Assembly: GCA_003241875.1 (NCBI GenBank)
Contig: QBLU01000005.1
Coordinates: 89,115-153,114 of the forward strand
DNA from: Alphaproteobacteria bacterium
GTDB lineage: Bacteria > Pseudomonadota > Alphaproteobacteria > Sphingomonadales > Sphingomonadaceae
Direction of reading: 5' to 3'
DNA: 64,000 bases
Shown here: positions 28,024 to 36,897 of the stretch, in pieces
How positions within the stretch are numbered: the stretch's first letter is position 1
Layout: every line of letters begins with the position of its first letter
Made by a program: the position numbers and the translations under genes
Notes under the pieces: model-generated
What the model was told of the DNA's origin: nothing
The model's database searches: none
What the model saw: only the letters and a program-made list of their open reading frames with translations

Positions 28024-29346
28024 TCATGCCGCGATTTCAGCTTGTGTCCGGACCCGACGCGCGCCGGCCGCCGTCTCGCGCACCAGATCGGCGACATAGG
28101 GTTCGAAATTGACCTGCATCGTGTGGCGCCGGCTGGCATAGTAATGCGCCTGGTATTTCCGCTCGTCCTCGACGATCACCCGCGCCATCGTCGCCGGATC
28201 GGGCAGCGCATAGCGGCCGGTCAAATAGGCGACGAGCAGCTTCGATTGCTGTTCGGCCAGGTTGACCAAGGTCGGCAGCGCCTGCGCCAGCCCCATGAAC
28301 CACAGGCCGTGCAGCGCCGGATCCGCCTGCACCATGCGCTTGAACAGCGGGATATGGTTGTCGGTGACGGGCGCGTCCCCGGGCGGCAGGAACGGGAAGT
28401 CGATGTTGTAGCCGGTGGCGGTAATGACGATGTCGACGCGTTCGCGGCTGCCGTCGGTGAACACCACCTCCGCGCCGTCAAGGCGCGCGATCGCCGGCTT
28501 GGCCGTGATGTCGCCGTTCGACATGCGGGTCAGGAACTCGCCGCTGACCGTCGGATGTGCGTCCAGGGGGCGGTGGTCGGGCGTCGGCAGGCCGTAATCC
28601 TCCATGCGGCCGATGGCGCGGATGACGGCGCGGCGGCCGAGCGCGCGCGCCAGCGGCAGCGGAAACCACGACGGCATCGGCGTCTTGTCGACGGGCCTGC
28701 CGTTGAGGAACTTGGGCAGCACCCAGACGCCGCGCCGCGTCGACACGAACAGCTTTTCGGTGATCGAGCGCTGGCCAAGCTCCGACGCGATATCGACGGC
28801 GCTGTTGCCCAATCCGACGACGACCACCCGCTTGCCGACGCAATCGAGGGGCGCGAACGGCGTCTTGTAGTCATGGGCGTGGATGATGGTGCCGTCGAAC
28901 CGGCCCGGCCATTCCGGGCGGTTCGGCGACCAATGGTGGCCGTTGGCGACGACGATCGTATCGAACGCCTTGGTCCCGTGGCGCGTCGTCACGTCCCAGC
29001 GCCCGTCCGCGCGCCGCGTCGCCGCCGTCACCGGTGTTTCGAACTGCACCAGGTCGCGCAGGCCGAAGTGATCGACATAGGCGTTGAAATAGCCGGCGAT
29101 CAGGCTGTGGTGCGGGAAATCCGGCCAGTCCGCCGGCACCGGGAACTCCTCGAACTGCAACCGGGTCTTCGACGTGTCGATATGCAGCGACTGGTATGCC
29201 GAGCTCATGCCATTGGGGTTCTGGTACGCCCAATTGCCGCCGATCCGGTCCGACGCCTCGAACCAGTCGAAGGCGAGGCCGGCGTCGCGCAGCCGCTTGG
29301 CGGTGGTGAAGCCGGAACAGCCGGCGCCGATCAGGGCAATGGACAT
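28024..29346 (-). CDS. Flavin-containing monooxygenase (FMO-type)
   Basis: A 440-residue FAD- and NADPH-dependent class B monooxygenase. The FAD Rossmann motif is GAGCSG near residue 7, the FMO fingerprint is FDGTIIHAHDYKTP (FxGxxxHxxxY), the NADPH motif is VVGLGNSAVD, and VITATGYNIDFPFL marks the C-terminal domain. Such enzymes oxygenate N or S atoms or perform Baeyer-Villiger-like reactions; the substrate here is unknown. It is divergent from the 2Fe-2S protein gene, 84 bases apart. The ATG at MSIALIGAGCSGF starts exactly at the FAD-binding strand. Confidence 0.9.
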   Translation of the reverse strand: MSIALIGAGCSGFTTAKRLRDAGLAFDWFEASDRIGGNWAYQNPNGMSSAYQSLHIDTSKTRLQFEEFPVPADWPDFPHHSLIAGYFNAYVDHFGLRDLVQFETPVTAATRRADGRWDVTTRHGTKAFDTIVVANGHHWSPNRPEWPGRFDGTIIHAHDYKTPFAPLDCVGKRVVVVGLGNSAVDIASELGQRSITEKLFVSTRRGVWVLPKFLNGRPVDKTPMPSWFPLPLARALGRRAVIRAIGRMEDYGLPTPDHRPLDAHPTVSGEFLTRMSNGDITAKPAIARLDGAEVVFTDGSRERVDIVITATGYNIDFPFLPPGDAPVTDNHIPLFKRMVQADPALHGLWFMGLAQALPTLVNLAEQQSKLLVAYLTGRYALPDPATMARVIVEDERKYQAHYYASRRHTMQVNFEPYVADLVRETAAGARRVRTQAEIAA

Positions 29347-29430
29347 GGCCGCGACTGTAGCGCCGCCGGGCCCATGCGAAACCCATCATCATGGCAGGAC
29401 GTTCAACCGCGACAGCCCGCCAGGAAATCC

Positions 29431-29751
29431 ATGACCAAGCCAATCCGCATCGCCCGCCAGCCGGCGACCAGCCTCATCGCCATCTGCGGCAAATGCAGCA
29501 AGAAACTCGGCGGCGGCTTCGGCGCCGACGGCGACCAGCCGCTCGGCAAGGCGCTCAGGAAGGCGCTGCAACTGCCCAAGCCCAAGCGCGCCCGCGTGCG
29601 CCTGGTCGAAACCAAATGCCTCAAGCTCTGCCCAAAGGGCGCCATCGCCGTCGTCGACAGCCGCGACCCCGGCGGCATCCTCGTCGTTCCCGAACGGACC
29701 CCGGTGCTCGAGGTCGCGGCGCGGCTGGGTCTCATTGCCGTGCCGGGCTGA
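29431..29751 (+). CDS. Thioredoxin-like 2Fe-2S ferredoxin domain protein
   Basis: A 106-residue protein with C19-x2-C22 (CGKC) and C63-x3-C67 (CLKLCPKGAIAVV), a layout like (2Fe-2S) ferredoxin-like proteins of the thioredoxin-fold type. KPKRARVRLVETKCLKLCPKG precedes the second pair. It could carry electrons or cluster, but no redox partner is adjacent except the divergent FMO, which normally uses NADPH directly. Start ATG has AGGAA six bases upstream. It is 41 bases before zwf on the same strand. Confidence 0.75.
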   Translation: MTKPIRIARQPATSLIAICGKCSKKLGGGFGADGDQPLGKALRKALQLPKPKRARVRLVETKCLKLCPKGAIAVVDSRDPGGILVVPERTPVLEVAARLGLIAVPG

Positions 29752-29792
29752 CGGGCATTCCCTACCGCCGCATCCGCCGCTAAACCCGGGGG

Positions 29793-31241
29793 ATGCCCGA
29801 CCCCTGCACGCACCTCCTGCTCTTTGGCGCCACCGGCGACCTGTCAAAGCGGATGCTGCTGCCGTCGCTGTTCAACCTCGATTCCGATGGCCTGCTGCCC
29901 GAAGGCCTGCGCATCATCGCCACGGCGCGCAGCGTCCATGACACGCCGGAATTCGTGGCGATCGCCGCCGCCGCGCTCGACCAGTATGTCGATGCCGACC
30001 GCCGCGATGCCGCCAAGGTCCAGCGCTTCCTCGACCGCATCTCGTATGTACCGCTCGACGCCAGCGACCCCGCCGGTTTCGGCGCGCTGGCCGATGCGGC
30101 GGGTGACAAGGCCAATCTCGCCATCTTCCTGTCGACGGCGCCCAGCCTGTTCGGCCCGACCATCACCGGCCTGTCGGGCAGCGGCCTAGCCGGCCCCGGC
30201 GTCCGCCTGGCGCTCGAAAAGCCGCTCGGCTCCGACCTCGCCTCCAGCCGCGCCATCAACGATGCCGTCGCCGCTGCCTACCCCGAGGATCGCACCTTCC
30301 GCATCGATCATTACCTCGGCAAGGAAACCGTGCAGAACCTGCTGGCGCTGCGCTTCGGCAATGCGCTGTTCGAGCCATTATGGAATGCCCGCGGCATCGA
30401 CCATGTCCAGATCACCATCGCCGAAACTGTCGGGCTGGAGGGCCGCGCCGGCTATTACGACGGCATGGGCGCGCTGCGCGACATGGTGCAGAACCATATG
30501 CTGCAGCTGCTGGCGCTGGTCGCCATGGAGCCGCCGGCGCATTTCGACCCGACGTCCGTCCGCGACGAAAAGGTCAAGGTGCTGCGCGCGCTGCGCCCCA
30601 TCGACCGCCACAGTGTCGAGGCGTGCAGCGTCCGCGGCCAGTACGGCGCCGGCGCCATCGCCGGCCAGCCGGTCAAGGGCTATGCCGAGGAGCTTGGCAA
30701 CGCCTCGCGGATCGAGACGTTCGTCGCGCTGAAGGCCCATGTCGACAACTGGCGCTGGCAGGGCGTGCCGTTCTACCTGCGCACCGGCAAGCGCCTGCCC
30801 GAACGGATGAGCGAGATCATCATCCAGTTCAAGCCGGTGCCGCATTCGATGTTCGGCGACGCGCCGCTGGAGGCCAACAAGCTGGTGATCGGCCTGCAGC
30901 CCGATGAGAATGTCGGCCTGTCGATGATGGCCAAGGCCCCCGGCCTCGACCGCGACGGGCTGAAGCTGCGCTCGGTGCCGCTCGACATCGGCATGGCCAA
31001 TGCCTTCGCCGATGTCCGCCGCCGCATCGCCTATGAACGCCTGCTGCTCGACCTCATCGAAGGCAAGCAGACGCTGTTCGTGCGCCGCGACGAGGTCGAG
31101 GCACAATGGACCTGGATCGACGCCATCCGCGCCGGCTGGGACGCCACCGGCATGCCGCCAAAGCCCTATGCCGCCGGTAATTGGGGGCCGACCGCAGCCA
31201 TCGCGCTCACCGAACGCAACGGGGTGACCTGGCACGATTGA
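29793..31241 (+). CDS. zwf: Glucose-6-phosphate 1-dehydrogenase
   Basis: A 482-residue enzyme oxidising glucose-6-phosphate to 6-phosphogluconolactone with NAD(P)+, the entry to the Entner-Doudoroff and pentose phosphate routes. The nucleotide motif is FGATGDLSKRMLLPSL and the active-site signature is RIDHYLGKETVQNLLALRFGN, both intact. Sphingomonads usually carry zwf with pgl, edd and glk, but none is here, so this may be a second copy or a rearranged locus. The ATG is preceded by a G-rich stretch. It converges with an ABC permease gene 12 bases downstream. Confidence 0.93.
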   Translation: MPDPCTHLLLFGATGDLSKRMLLPSLFNLDSDGLLPEGLRIIATARSVHDTPEFVAIAAAALDQYVDADRRDAAKVQRFLDRISYVPLDASDPAGFGALADAAGDKANLAIFLSTAPSLFGPTITGLSGSGLAGPGVRLALEKPLGSDLASSRAINDAVAAAYPEDRTFRIDHYLGKETVQNLLALRFGNALFEPLWNARGIDHVQITIAETVGLEGRAGYYDGMGALRDMVQNHMLQLLALVAMEPPAHFDPTSVRDEKVKVLRALRPIDRHSVEACSVRGQYGAGAIAGQPVKGYAEELGNASRIETFVALKAHVDNWRWQGVPFYLRTGKRLPERMSEIIIQFKPVPHSMFGDAPLEANKLVIGLQPDENVGLSMMAKAPGLDRDGLKLRSVPLDIGMANAFADVRRRIAYERLLLDLIEGKQTLFVRRDEVEAQWTWIDAIRAGWDATGMPPKPYAAGNWGPTAAIALTERNGVTWHD

Positions 31242-31253
31242 TGCCCGGGACCG

Positions 31254-32726
31254 CTATTTCTCCGTCCGCACCAGCCACGACACTCCCAGCACCGCCAGGC
31301 TCAACCCTGCCGTCACGGCCGCCCAGGGCGAGCCCTGCACCAGCAGCGCTGCTGTCCCGGCAAAGCCGCCGGCCATCAGATATTCGCTGATTGCCAGCAG
31401 CATCGATCCGCTCTGGCGGCGGCGAAACGTGCTGCGTTTCTGCGGCCGGCCGATCAGCATCTGCTGCACGGCGGCGCAGACGCCCCCGAGCAGGCACATC
31501 GGCACCGCCACCAGCAGCGCCGACGGCTCGCGCAGCGCAATGAAGCCCAGCGGCACCAGCGCCATCAGCAGCGACGGCAGGCAGGCGGCGAGGATCTTGG
31601 CGCGCCGCACCACGCCCACCGGCACCGGCGCGGCCGCGATCAGGTCGGGCGCATCCTCCCCCGACAGCGTCAGCCAGCCGAGGCTCGACGGCAGCATCGA
31701 TGCGAACAGCACCGTCGCCGCCACCAACCGCCAAGTCGATACCGTCCCGCCGGCAAAGATCAGCCCGAAGGCCGGCACCATATAGGCCAGTTGCAGCGCC
31801 ACCGCCGACAGCAGCTCCGGGTCGCGCCACAGCAGCAGCAGTTCCTTGCCGAGCAAGGAGCGCATCACGCCGGTGCGGAAAGGTCGCGTCCGGTGGCGGC
31901 TGACGGCGGGCGCGGGGATCGGCGCCGCATCGGCCAGGTTGCGCGCCGCCAGCCGCGCCGCGCCAAGGGCAAAGGCGACAGCAACGAGCCCGAGCGCCAG
32001 CAGCGGCAGCGGCGCGCCGAACATCGCCCGCGCCGGCCAGTCGAACGGCGGCGGCGGCATCGGGCGGATGGCTGCCTTCACGGCCTCGAAGCGCGCGGGC
32101 ATGAAGGTCGGCATCTGTCCCAGGATCGCCACGCTCGCCGCAAACACGCCGCCGCCGGCCTGGATGACCATGCGCGCCCGTCGCGAGCCCAGCGACCGGA
32201 ACAGGCCGCCGGCGATGACGAACGCCATCGAGGTTGCGATGACCGCGGCGACGATGATCATCAGCGAGCCGCCGATCCAGCCGCGATGCCCCAATACCAC
32301 CGAAGCCAGCACGAACGGCGCCGACAACAGCAGCAACGGCAGCGCCACCGAGGCATGGACCGCAACCGATTTCGCCGCCAGCACCCGCGCCGGCGGGATC
32401 GGCGCCGCCAGCAACAGGTCGAGATCGCCGCGATCGTGAAAGGCGCGCAGCACATAGACACAGGCGCCCGACAGCATCAGCAGCACCAGCCCGGCCCAGC
32501 CGGCGGCGAGATAGCCAAAGGCGGCGCGCGGCACGTCGGGCTCCGGCGCCAGCGCGATCGCGAGGCCGACGCCGGCCAGCGCCGGCACCAGCATGAGCAC
32601 CAGCAGCACGATGATCCGCGCCTTGCGCTGCTTGCCGGCGCCGTCGCGGATCGCCAGCCGCAGTTCGTGCCGCACCAGCGCCAGGAAACCCGGGCCGGTG
32701 CCGGCGCTGGCGGCGGTTTCCGTCAC
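31254..32726 (-). CDS. ABC-2 type exporter permease
   Basis: A 490-residue multi-span membrane protein with about ten to twelve hydrophobic segments. The region ALVRHELRLAIRDGAGKQRKA precedes the first span, and LGKELLLLWRDPELLSAVALQLAYM begins the second half, a common form of ABC-2-type permeases with duplicated halves. It pairs with the ATPase gene 7 bases upstream on the same strand. The GTG start at VTETAASAG was selected because it follows the ATPase stop closely, while longer extensions would overlap that gene in full. The transported substrate is unknown. Confidence 0.8.
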   Translation of the reverse strand: MTETAASAGTGPGFLALVRHELRLAIRDGAGKQRKARIIVLLVLMLVPALAGVGLAIALAPEPDVPRAAFGYLAAGWAGLVLLMLSGACVYVLRAFHDRGDLDLLLAAPIPPARVLAAKSVAVHASVALPLLLLSAPFVLASVVLGHRGWIGGSLMIIVAAVIATSMAFVIAGGLFRSLGSRRARMVIQAGGGVFAASVAILGQMPTFMPARFEAVKAAIRPMPPPPFDWPARAMFGAPLPLLALGLVAVAFALGAARLAARNLADAAPIPAPAVSRHRTRPFRTGVMRSLLGKELLLLWRDPELLSAVALQLAYMVPAFGLIFAGGTVSTWRLVAATVLFASMLPSSLGWLTLSGEDAPDLIAAAPVPVGVVRRAKILAACLPSLLMALVPLGFIALREPSALLVAVPMCLLGGVCAAVQQMLIGRPQKRSTFRRRQSGSMLLAISEYLMAGGFAGTAALLVQGSPWAAVTAGLSLAVLGVSWLVRTEK

Positions 32727-32733
32727 GCGGCGC

Positions 32734-33462
32734 TCACCGGGCGAGTTCCAGGAACATGTCCTCCAGCGTCGCGCCGTCGCGGCCGCCGGCGATGCGCAAT
32801 TCGGCGAGCGTGCCCTCCGCGACCAGCCGGCCGGCGCGGATGATGCCGATGCGGGTCGCCATGCGCTCGGCAACCTCCAGGATGTGTGTCGTCAGGATCA
32901 CCGTCGCCCCGGCAGCGACGCGCGCCGCGAGCAGGTCCTTGACCAGCCGCGAGGCGGCGGCATCGAGCCCGGTCAGCGGTTCGTCTAGGATCAGCAGCTG
33001 CGGTTCGTGGATCAACGCCCCGGCCAACGCCACCTTCTGCTTCATGCCGCGCGAGAACGTCTCGCAGCGCGACGAACGCTGGTCCCACAGGCCGAGCACG
33101 GTCAACAGCTCGGTGGCGCGCGCCTCGCCGACGGCGGGTTCGACGCTCCACAGGCCGGCGACGAATTCGAGATACTCGAGCGGCGACAGCTTGTCGTAGA
33201 GCAGCGGTTCGTCGGGCAGCCAGGCCACCAGCCGCTTGGCGGCGATCGGATCGGCGATGGCATCGACGCCGAAGATGCGGATGCCGCCGGCATCGGGCCG
33301 CTGCAGCCCGGCCACCATGCGCAACGTCGTCGTCTTGCCGGCGCCATTGGGGCCGAGCAGCGCATAAAGCTCCCCGGCGCGCACACTCAGGTCGAGGTCG
33401 TCGACGGCTGGTTTGTCGAAATGCTTGCGCAGGCCGGTCAGGGCCAGTGCCAGTTCGTTCAT
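32734..33462 (-). CDS. ABC transporter ATP-binding protein (ABC-2 exporter)
   Basis: A 242-residue ATPase. Walker A is GPNGAGKTTTLRMVAGL, signature FSRGMKQKVALAGAL, Walker B LLILDEPLTGLD, and the H-loop TTHILEVAERM. FSRGMKQ is usual for exporters of the NatA/CcmA class. It is first in a two-gene operon with the ABC-2 permease and diverges from a second ABC pair across 103 bases holding a near-palindromic candidate operator. Substrate unknown. Confidence 0.9.
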   Translation of the reverse strand: MNELALALTGLRKHFDKPAVDDLDLSVRAGELYALLGPNGAGKTTTLRMVAGLQRPDAGGIRIFGVDAIADPIAAKRLVAWLPDEPLLYDKLSPLEYLEFVAGLWSVEPAVGEARATELLTVLGLWDQRSSRCETFSRGMKQKVALAGALIHEPQLLILDEPLTGLDAAASRLVKDLLAARVAAGATVILTTHILEVAERMATRIGIIRAGRLVAEGTLAELRIAGGRDGATLEDMFLELAR

Positions 33463-33539
33463 GCTGCCCCGAGTCCGCTGGTAGCCTCGGGCCTTAGCAA
33501 GTTGCAGCGCCGCCGCATACCGTGTTGCGCTTGCGAAAC

Positions 33540-33559
33540 CGTATTACAACTGCAATACG
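33540..33559. promoter_or_regulatory. Near-palindromic candidate operator between divergent ABC operons
   Basis: The 20-base site CGTATTACAACTGCAATACG pairs at 8 of 10 symmetric positions, with arms CGTATT/AATACG and inner CA/TG. It is also one of the few AT-richer spots in the area and lies 6 bases before the ATG at 33566. TTGCGA (33531-33536) and AATACG 17 bases later could be a -35/-10 pair overlapped by the palindrome. Binding by a repressor, for example of the GntR class that often controls ABC operons, is inference. Confidence 0.45.
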
Positions 33560-33565
33560 CTGCGC

Positions 33566-34210
33566 ATGACCAGCCTTGAACTCTCCGGCATCTCGAAACG
33601 CTATGGCGCCAAGAGCGTGCTCGCTGATGTCTCGCACCGCTTCGAACCCGGGCTGACGCTGCTTACCGGGCCCAGCGGCGCCGGCAAATCGACGCTGCTG
33701 CGCCTGATCGGCACCGCCGAAAAGCCCGGCAAGGGCGTCATCAGCTGGGACGGCGCGGCGCTGCCCGGCGGCCGCGCAGCGCTGCGCCGGACATTGGGCT
33801 ATGCCCCGCAGGCGGTCGAGCTGCCCGAGGACCTGACGGCGCGCGAGTTCGCGCTGCACATCGCCGCGCTGAAGGGCCTGGATGCGAAAGCCGCCGACAC
33901 CCAGTTCGGCGCCATTACCGATGCCATCGGGCTCCACGCCGACATCAACAACCGCATCGCCAGCTTTTCGGGCGGCATGCGGCGGCGACTGGTCTTTGCC
34001 CAGGCGCTGCTCGGCCAGCCACGCCTGCTGGCGCTCGATGAACCGACAGCCGAGCTCGACCGCGAGACGGCGCGCAAGCTCGGCACGCTGATCCTGCAGC
34101 GCGCCAGCGAGGCCATCGTCGTGATGACGACCCACCTCGCCGATGAACTGGCGCCGCACGCCACCGCCGTGCTGCGCGTCGAGAACGGCGCGCTGGTGCG
34201 GACGGCGTGA
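33566..34210 (+). CDS. ABC transporter ATP-binding protein
   Basis: A 214-residue ATPase with Walker A GPSGAGKSTLLRL, signature FSGGMRRRLVFAQAL, Walker B LLALDEPTAELD and H-loop TTHLADEL. It is shorter than the divergent ATPase and lacks a C-terminal extension. Its stop overlaps the permease start by four bases (GTGA), so the two form one exporter. The start codon is close to a possible promoter, so the message may have almost no leader. Substrate unknown. Confidence 0.9.
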   Translation: MTSLELSGISKRYGAKSVLADVSHRFEPGLTLLTGPSGAGKSTLLRLIGTAEKPGKGVISWDGAALPGGRAALRRTLGYAPQAVELPEDLTAREFALHIAALKGLDAKAADTQFGAITDAIGLHADINNRIASFSGGMRRRLVFAQALLGQPRLLALDEPTAELDRETARKLGTLILQRASEAIVVMTTHLADELAPHATAVLRVENGALVRTA

Positions 34211-35598
34211 AGGCCATCCTCCGGTCATCGCTGCACACGTCGCTGCTGCGCTATTCGCGCAGCTGGGGGCTGTGGCTGCTGCTGCTCGTGGCGCCGATCG
34301 GCGCGCGCACCATGTTGCCGCGCGGGGACGGCGGCGGCGGCACGGTCATCGCCATCGGCGGCCATCTGCCGGTGATGACGGCGCCGTTCCTCGGCGTCTC
34401 GCTCGGCATCGTCGTGTCGACGCTGCTGCTGCCGATCGGCTGGCTGTACCTGCGCTCGAACACCACTCGCCGCCAACCGTGGCAGGTCGAGGAGGTGACC
34501 GCCGCCTCGCGCATTGCCGTTGCGCTCGGCCGCTTTGCCGCCGACAGCACCGTGCTGCTCGGCATGTTGCTGGCGCTGACGCTGGCGGGCTGGTTCCTCG
34601 GGCTGCTGATCCTGCCGGCCGGCGGTTTCGATGCCGGGCAGATCGCGTTGGCGCTGTGGCTGGTGGCGGCACCGGCGCTGCTCGGGCTGGCGGCGTTGCG
34701 CATCCTGTTCGACGCGCTGCCACCGACGCGCGGCGGCTTCGGCGATTTCCTCTATTTCGTGTCGTGGATGGCATCGCTGATCGCGCCGATCATCGGCCAG
34801 GGCCAGCCGGCGAACTTTGCCACCGCCATCTACGATTTTCCGGGCTTCATCCGCCCGCTGCAGTTCGGGGCGCCGCCGGGGACCAATGACTTCGCCATCG
34901 GCGGCGTCGATGTGCTCCCCGGGCGAGTGCCGCTCGACGTCATGGCCGGGTTGTTTTCGCCCGGCTATGTCGAATCGCGGCTCGCCTGGGTGCTGATCGC
35001 CGTCGCCGTCGCGGCGCTGGCCGGTCTGGTCTATCGCCCGCATCGCGCCAGCCAGCGCAACCTGGTGCCCGGGCGGCTGGCGCGGCTGAGCGCGCTCGGG
35101 CCGCCGCCGCCCGCCGTGGCGAACTCCCCGCCACCGCGCGCCATCGCCATGCCGCTGGCCGGGCTGGTGGCCGCCGAATTCCGCCTGATCTCGGCGGGCC
35201 GGCTGTTCAAGATCGGCGCCGCCGCTGTCGCAGCCTATGCCTTCATCGGCGATTTCCGCCATGCCGCCAGCCCGGCGGCGCTGCTGCTGCTGGTGTTCGC
35301 GCTGACCGCCCATGCCGGCCGCAGCGAGGCGCGCGGGCTGCTGCTGTTGACGCGCACGGCGCCGCAATCGCCCTGGGCGCGGCGGCTGGCGTTCGTCATA
35401 GCCGGCACCGGCTGGGCGCTGCTGCTGGCGCTGCCGGCGATCCTCGGCACCGGCCTCGGCGTCATCGCCACCGCGCTGGCAACCGGCGCGGTTGCTTCGC
35501 TGGTCGCCATCGGCCTCGCCATGGTCAGCGGGTCGGCCTTTGCGCCGCGGCTGGTGCTGCTGGTGCTCTGGTACGGCTATCTGTCGGCCGCCGGTTGA
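34207..35598 (+). CDS. Membrane permease partner of the ABC ATPase
   Basis: A 463-residue integral membrane protein with roughly ten to twelve hydrophobic segments, beginning KAILRSSLHTSLLRYSRSWGLWLLLLVAPIG. The middle has a conserved-looking block GFGDFLYFVSWMASLIAPIIGQGQP. No strong family name is recognised; the position and topology indicate an ABC-2-like permease. GTG start overlaps the ATPase stop. It converges with nothing and is followed 63 bases later by the beta-helix protein gene on the same strand. Substrate unknown. Confidence 0.72.
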   Translation: MKAILRSSLHTSLLRYSRSWGLWLLLLVAPIGARTMLPRGDGGGGTVIAIGGHLPVMTAPFLGVSLGIVVSTLLLPIGWLYLRSNTTRRQPWQVEEVTAASRIAVALGRFAADSTVLLGMLLALTLAGWFLGLLILPAGGFDAGQIALALWLVAAPALLGLAALRILFDALPPTRGGFGDFLYFVSWMASLIAPIIGQGQPANFATAIYDFPGFIRPLQFGAPPGTNDFAIGGVDVLPGRVPLDVMAGLFSPGYVESRLAWVLIAVAVAALAGLVYRPHRASQRNLVPGRLARLSALGPPPPAVANSPPPRAIAMPLAGLVAAEFRLISAGRLFKIGAAAVAAYAFIGDFRHAASPAALLLLVFALTAHAGRSEARGLLLLTRTAPQSPWARRLAFVIAGTGWALLLALPAILGTGLGVIATALATGAVASLVAIGLAMVSGSAFAPRLVLLVLWYGYLSAAG

Positions 35599-35661
35599 AA
35601 ATCGTGGGTTGAACCCGGCGGCCAAGCAGCGGACACTGGGCAAAACAGCCTGGGGACCGAT

Positions 35662-36897
35662 ATGCTGAAACCTGCCTTGCTGCTGGCCGCGGCCAGCCTC
35701 GCCCTGCAACCCGCCGCGGCGCGGACCATCACGGTCCAGCCCGGCGCCGATGCGCAGGAGCGGCTGCAGACGGCGCTGATCGACGCCAAGCCGGGTGACC
35801 GCGTGCAACTGGCGGCAGGGCGCTTTACGCTGGCTGACGGTCTGTCACTGGATGTCGCGAATGTCACGGTCGCCGGGGCAGGGGCCGACAAGACCATCCT
35901 CGATTTCACCGGCCAGAAGGGCGAGGGCGAGGGCCTGCTGATCACCTCCGGCGACGTGCTGGTCCGCGACCTCGCGGTCGAGAATGCCAAGGGCAACGGC
36001 ATCAAGTCCAAAGGCAGCGACGGCATCAGCTTCGTCAATTTGCGCGTCGAATGGACCGGCGGGCCGAAATCCACCAACGGCGCCTATGGCGTCTATCCGG
36101 TGTCGTCGAAGCACGTCCTCATCGACAATGTCTATGTGAAGGGCGCGTCCGACGCCGGCATTTATGTCGGCCAGTCGTCGCAGATCATCGTCCGCAACAG
36201 CAAGGCGGAGGGCAATGTCGCCGGCATCGAGATCGAAAACAGCTACAACGCCGATGTCTTCGACAACGTCGCCACCGGCAACACCGGCGGCATCCTGGTG
36301 TTCGACCTGCCCGACCTGCCGCAACAGGGCGGCCACAGCATCCGGCTGTTCAAGAACCAGGTGATCGGCAACAACCACCCCAATTTCGCCGGCGTCGGCA
36401 ACATCGTCGCCAACGTGCCGCCGGGCACCGGGGTGATGGTCATGGCCAACCGCGATGTCCATGTCTTCGACAACGATATCAGGGACAATGGCGGCAACGC
36501 GGTGATGCTCGTCGCCTATCAGAACAAGTTCACCGACAAGGCCTACAACCCGCTGCCCCGCGGCATCGCGGTGCGCGGCAATCGCTATGCCGGCAACGGC
36601 ACCGCCCCGGCGTTCCCGGGCGGCAAGGAGATCGCCGGTGCGCTCGGCGGCACGCTGCCGCCGGTGATGTGGGATGGGGTGACCGGCTTTACCGTGCCCG
36701 GCGGCGCCGCCGCGACCGCGGATGGCGGCATCCTCGTCAACGACGGCCCGATGGTGAACCTCAACCTGAAGACGCAAGGGTCCCCGCCGACCGCGGCCAG
36801 GCCCGAACTGGCGACCAGCTTTGCCATGCAGACCCTGCCCGAGCCGCCGATGGTCGTGCTGCCCGCCGCCCAGGAAGCGCGCGCCCGAGGCAAATGA
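35662..36897 (+). CDS. Exported parallel beta-helix repeat protein (SO2929-type)
   Basis: A 411-residue secreted protein with signal peptide ending near PAAAR. Repeated right-handed beta-helix turns with NxI/V...N spacing run through most of the protein: ITSGDVLVRDLAVENAKGNGI, VLIDNVYVKGASDAGIYVG, QIIVRNSKAEGNVAGIEI, and VHVFDNDIRDNGGNAV. This matches the parallel beta-helix proteins that occur beside SO2930-type diheme cytochromes. The fold is used by polysaccharide lyases and epimerases, but catalytic residues are not evident. Its stop overlaps the cytochrome start by four bases (ATGA), which is strong evidence that the pair acts together outside the inner membrane. Confidence 0.85.
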   Translation: MLKPALLLAAASLALQPAAARTITVQPGADAQERLQTALIDAKPGDRVQLAAGRFTLADGLSLDVANVTVAGAGADKTILDFTGQKGEGEGLLITSGDVLVRDLAVENAKGNGIKSKGSDGISFVNLRVEWTGGPKSTNGAYGVYPVSSKHVLIDNVYVKGASDAGIYVGQSSQIIVRNSKAEGNVAGIEIENSYNADVFDNVATGNTGGILVFDLPDLPQQGGHSIRLFKNQVIGNNHPNFAGVGNIVANVPPGTGVMVMANRDVHVFDNDIRDNGGNAVMLVAYQNKFTDKAYNPLPRGIAVRGNRYAGNGTAPAFPGGKEIAGALGGTLPPVMWDGVTGFTVPGGAAATADGGILVNDGPMVNLNLKTQGSPPTAARPELATSFAMQTLPEPPMVVLPAAQEARARGK

